From contig NZ_VFPH01000002.1 of assembly GCF_006717045.1 (NCBI RefSeq), positions 868,001 to 932,000 of the forward strand: a stretch of DNA of 64,000 bases. Reading direction: 5' to 3'. This DNA comes from Pseudonocardia cypriaca. GTDB lineage: Bacteria; Actinomycetota; Actinomycetes; Mycobacteriales; Pseudonocardiaceae. The notes beneath the pieces are model-generated. The model did not search any database. It saw only the letters and a list, made by a program, of their open reading frames with translations, and was not told the DNA's origin. The position numbers and the translations under genes were made by a program. Below, piece by piece: positions 63,945 through 64,000 of the stretch; positions within the stretch are counted from its first letter, which is position 1; each line of letters starts with the position of its first letter.

Positions 63945-64000
63945 GTAGTGGGGTGCTCCGGTGGTGGATGGTCTGGTGGTGCGGTCTGTGTGCGGTACGT

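Overview
The window is very GC-rich, with G/C-ending codons, many GTG starts, leaderless genes and mycobacterial/actinobacterial families (CoaE fused to a GrpB domain, DUF3558 lipoprotein, LCP protein, LAL regulator). It looks like a chromosomal segment of a filamentous actinomycete, most likely a Pseudonocardiaceae such as Pseudonocardia. This assignment is inferred from gene content and style, not from a marker search. I see no phage, insertion sequence, CRISPR array, tRNA or rRNA.

The backbone is the conserved actinobacterial block rpsA - coaE - uvrB ... uvrA, read right to left on the minus strand (rpsA 62478-63944, coaE 60442-61635, uvrB 56087-58267, uvrA 7056-9968). In mycobacteria these genes lie within a few genes of each other, together with an MFS exporter and a metallo-beta-lactamase-fold hydrolase. 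Both of those families also occur here (25217-26710 and 18406-19089), but uvrB and uvrA are about 46 kb apart, with many accessory genes between them.

Layout. 1-7 kb: end of a DrrB-like ABC permease, a cytochrome P450 carrying an in-frame palindromic insertion, a MerR regulator with its own operator, an aldo/keto reductase, a small secreted protein, an esterase/oxidoreductase pair behind two operators, and an XRE regulator. 7-10 kb: uvrA with a probable LexA box. 10-18 kb: peptidase-like hydrolase, OsmC protein, a LysR/DMT-exporter pair, and a five-gene branched-chain amino-acid-type ABC importer. 18-31 kb: metabolic and housekeeping singletons (MBL hydrolase, DUF488, VOC, LCP cell-wall ligase, DPP-IV-like peptidase, MFS exporter, FKBP, YfcE-type phosphoesterase with an apparent CTG start, LigD-type polymerase, gamma-glutamyltransferase-like protein, cupin, ABM monooxygenase). 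31-36 kb: an S15-type hydrolase fused to an ABC ATPase with its permease, then a DUF1326/DUF2182 pair. 36-45 kb: a LAL regulator and an operon of HdeD-like protein, AI-2E-family permease, NhaC antiporter, ArcD-type exchanger and arginine deiminase, suggestive of pH homeostasis. 45-52 kb: an acetoin dehydrogenase cluster (acoX, butanediol-type dehydrogenase, acoA, acoB, acoC) with a GAF/winged-helix regulator in place of a sigma-54 activator. 52-64 kb: a second LysR/DMT pair, VOC and MmcQ proteins, a GT87 mannosyltransferase-like protein, uvrB, DUF402 protein, an ECF sigma factor coupled to a proline-rich membrane protein, coaE, a lipoprotein and rpsA.

The points most worth following up are the 129-bp palindromic insertion inside the P450, the membrane-spanning hydrolase/ABC ATPase fusion with its permease, the arginine-deiminase pH operon without arcB or arcC, the concentric 169-bp palindrome between two convergent stop codons, and a perfect 40-bp palindrome at another convergent junction.
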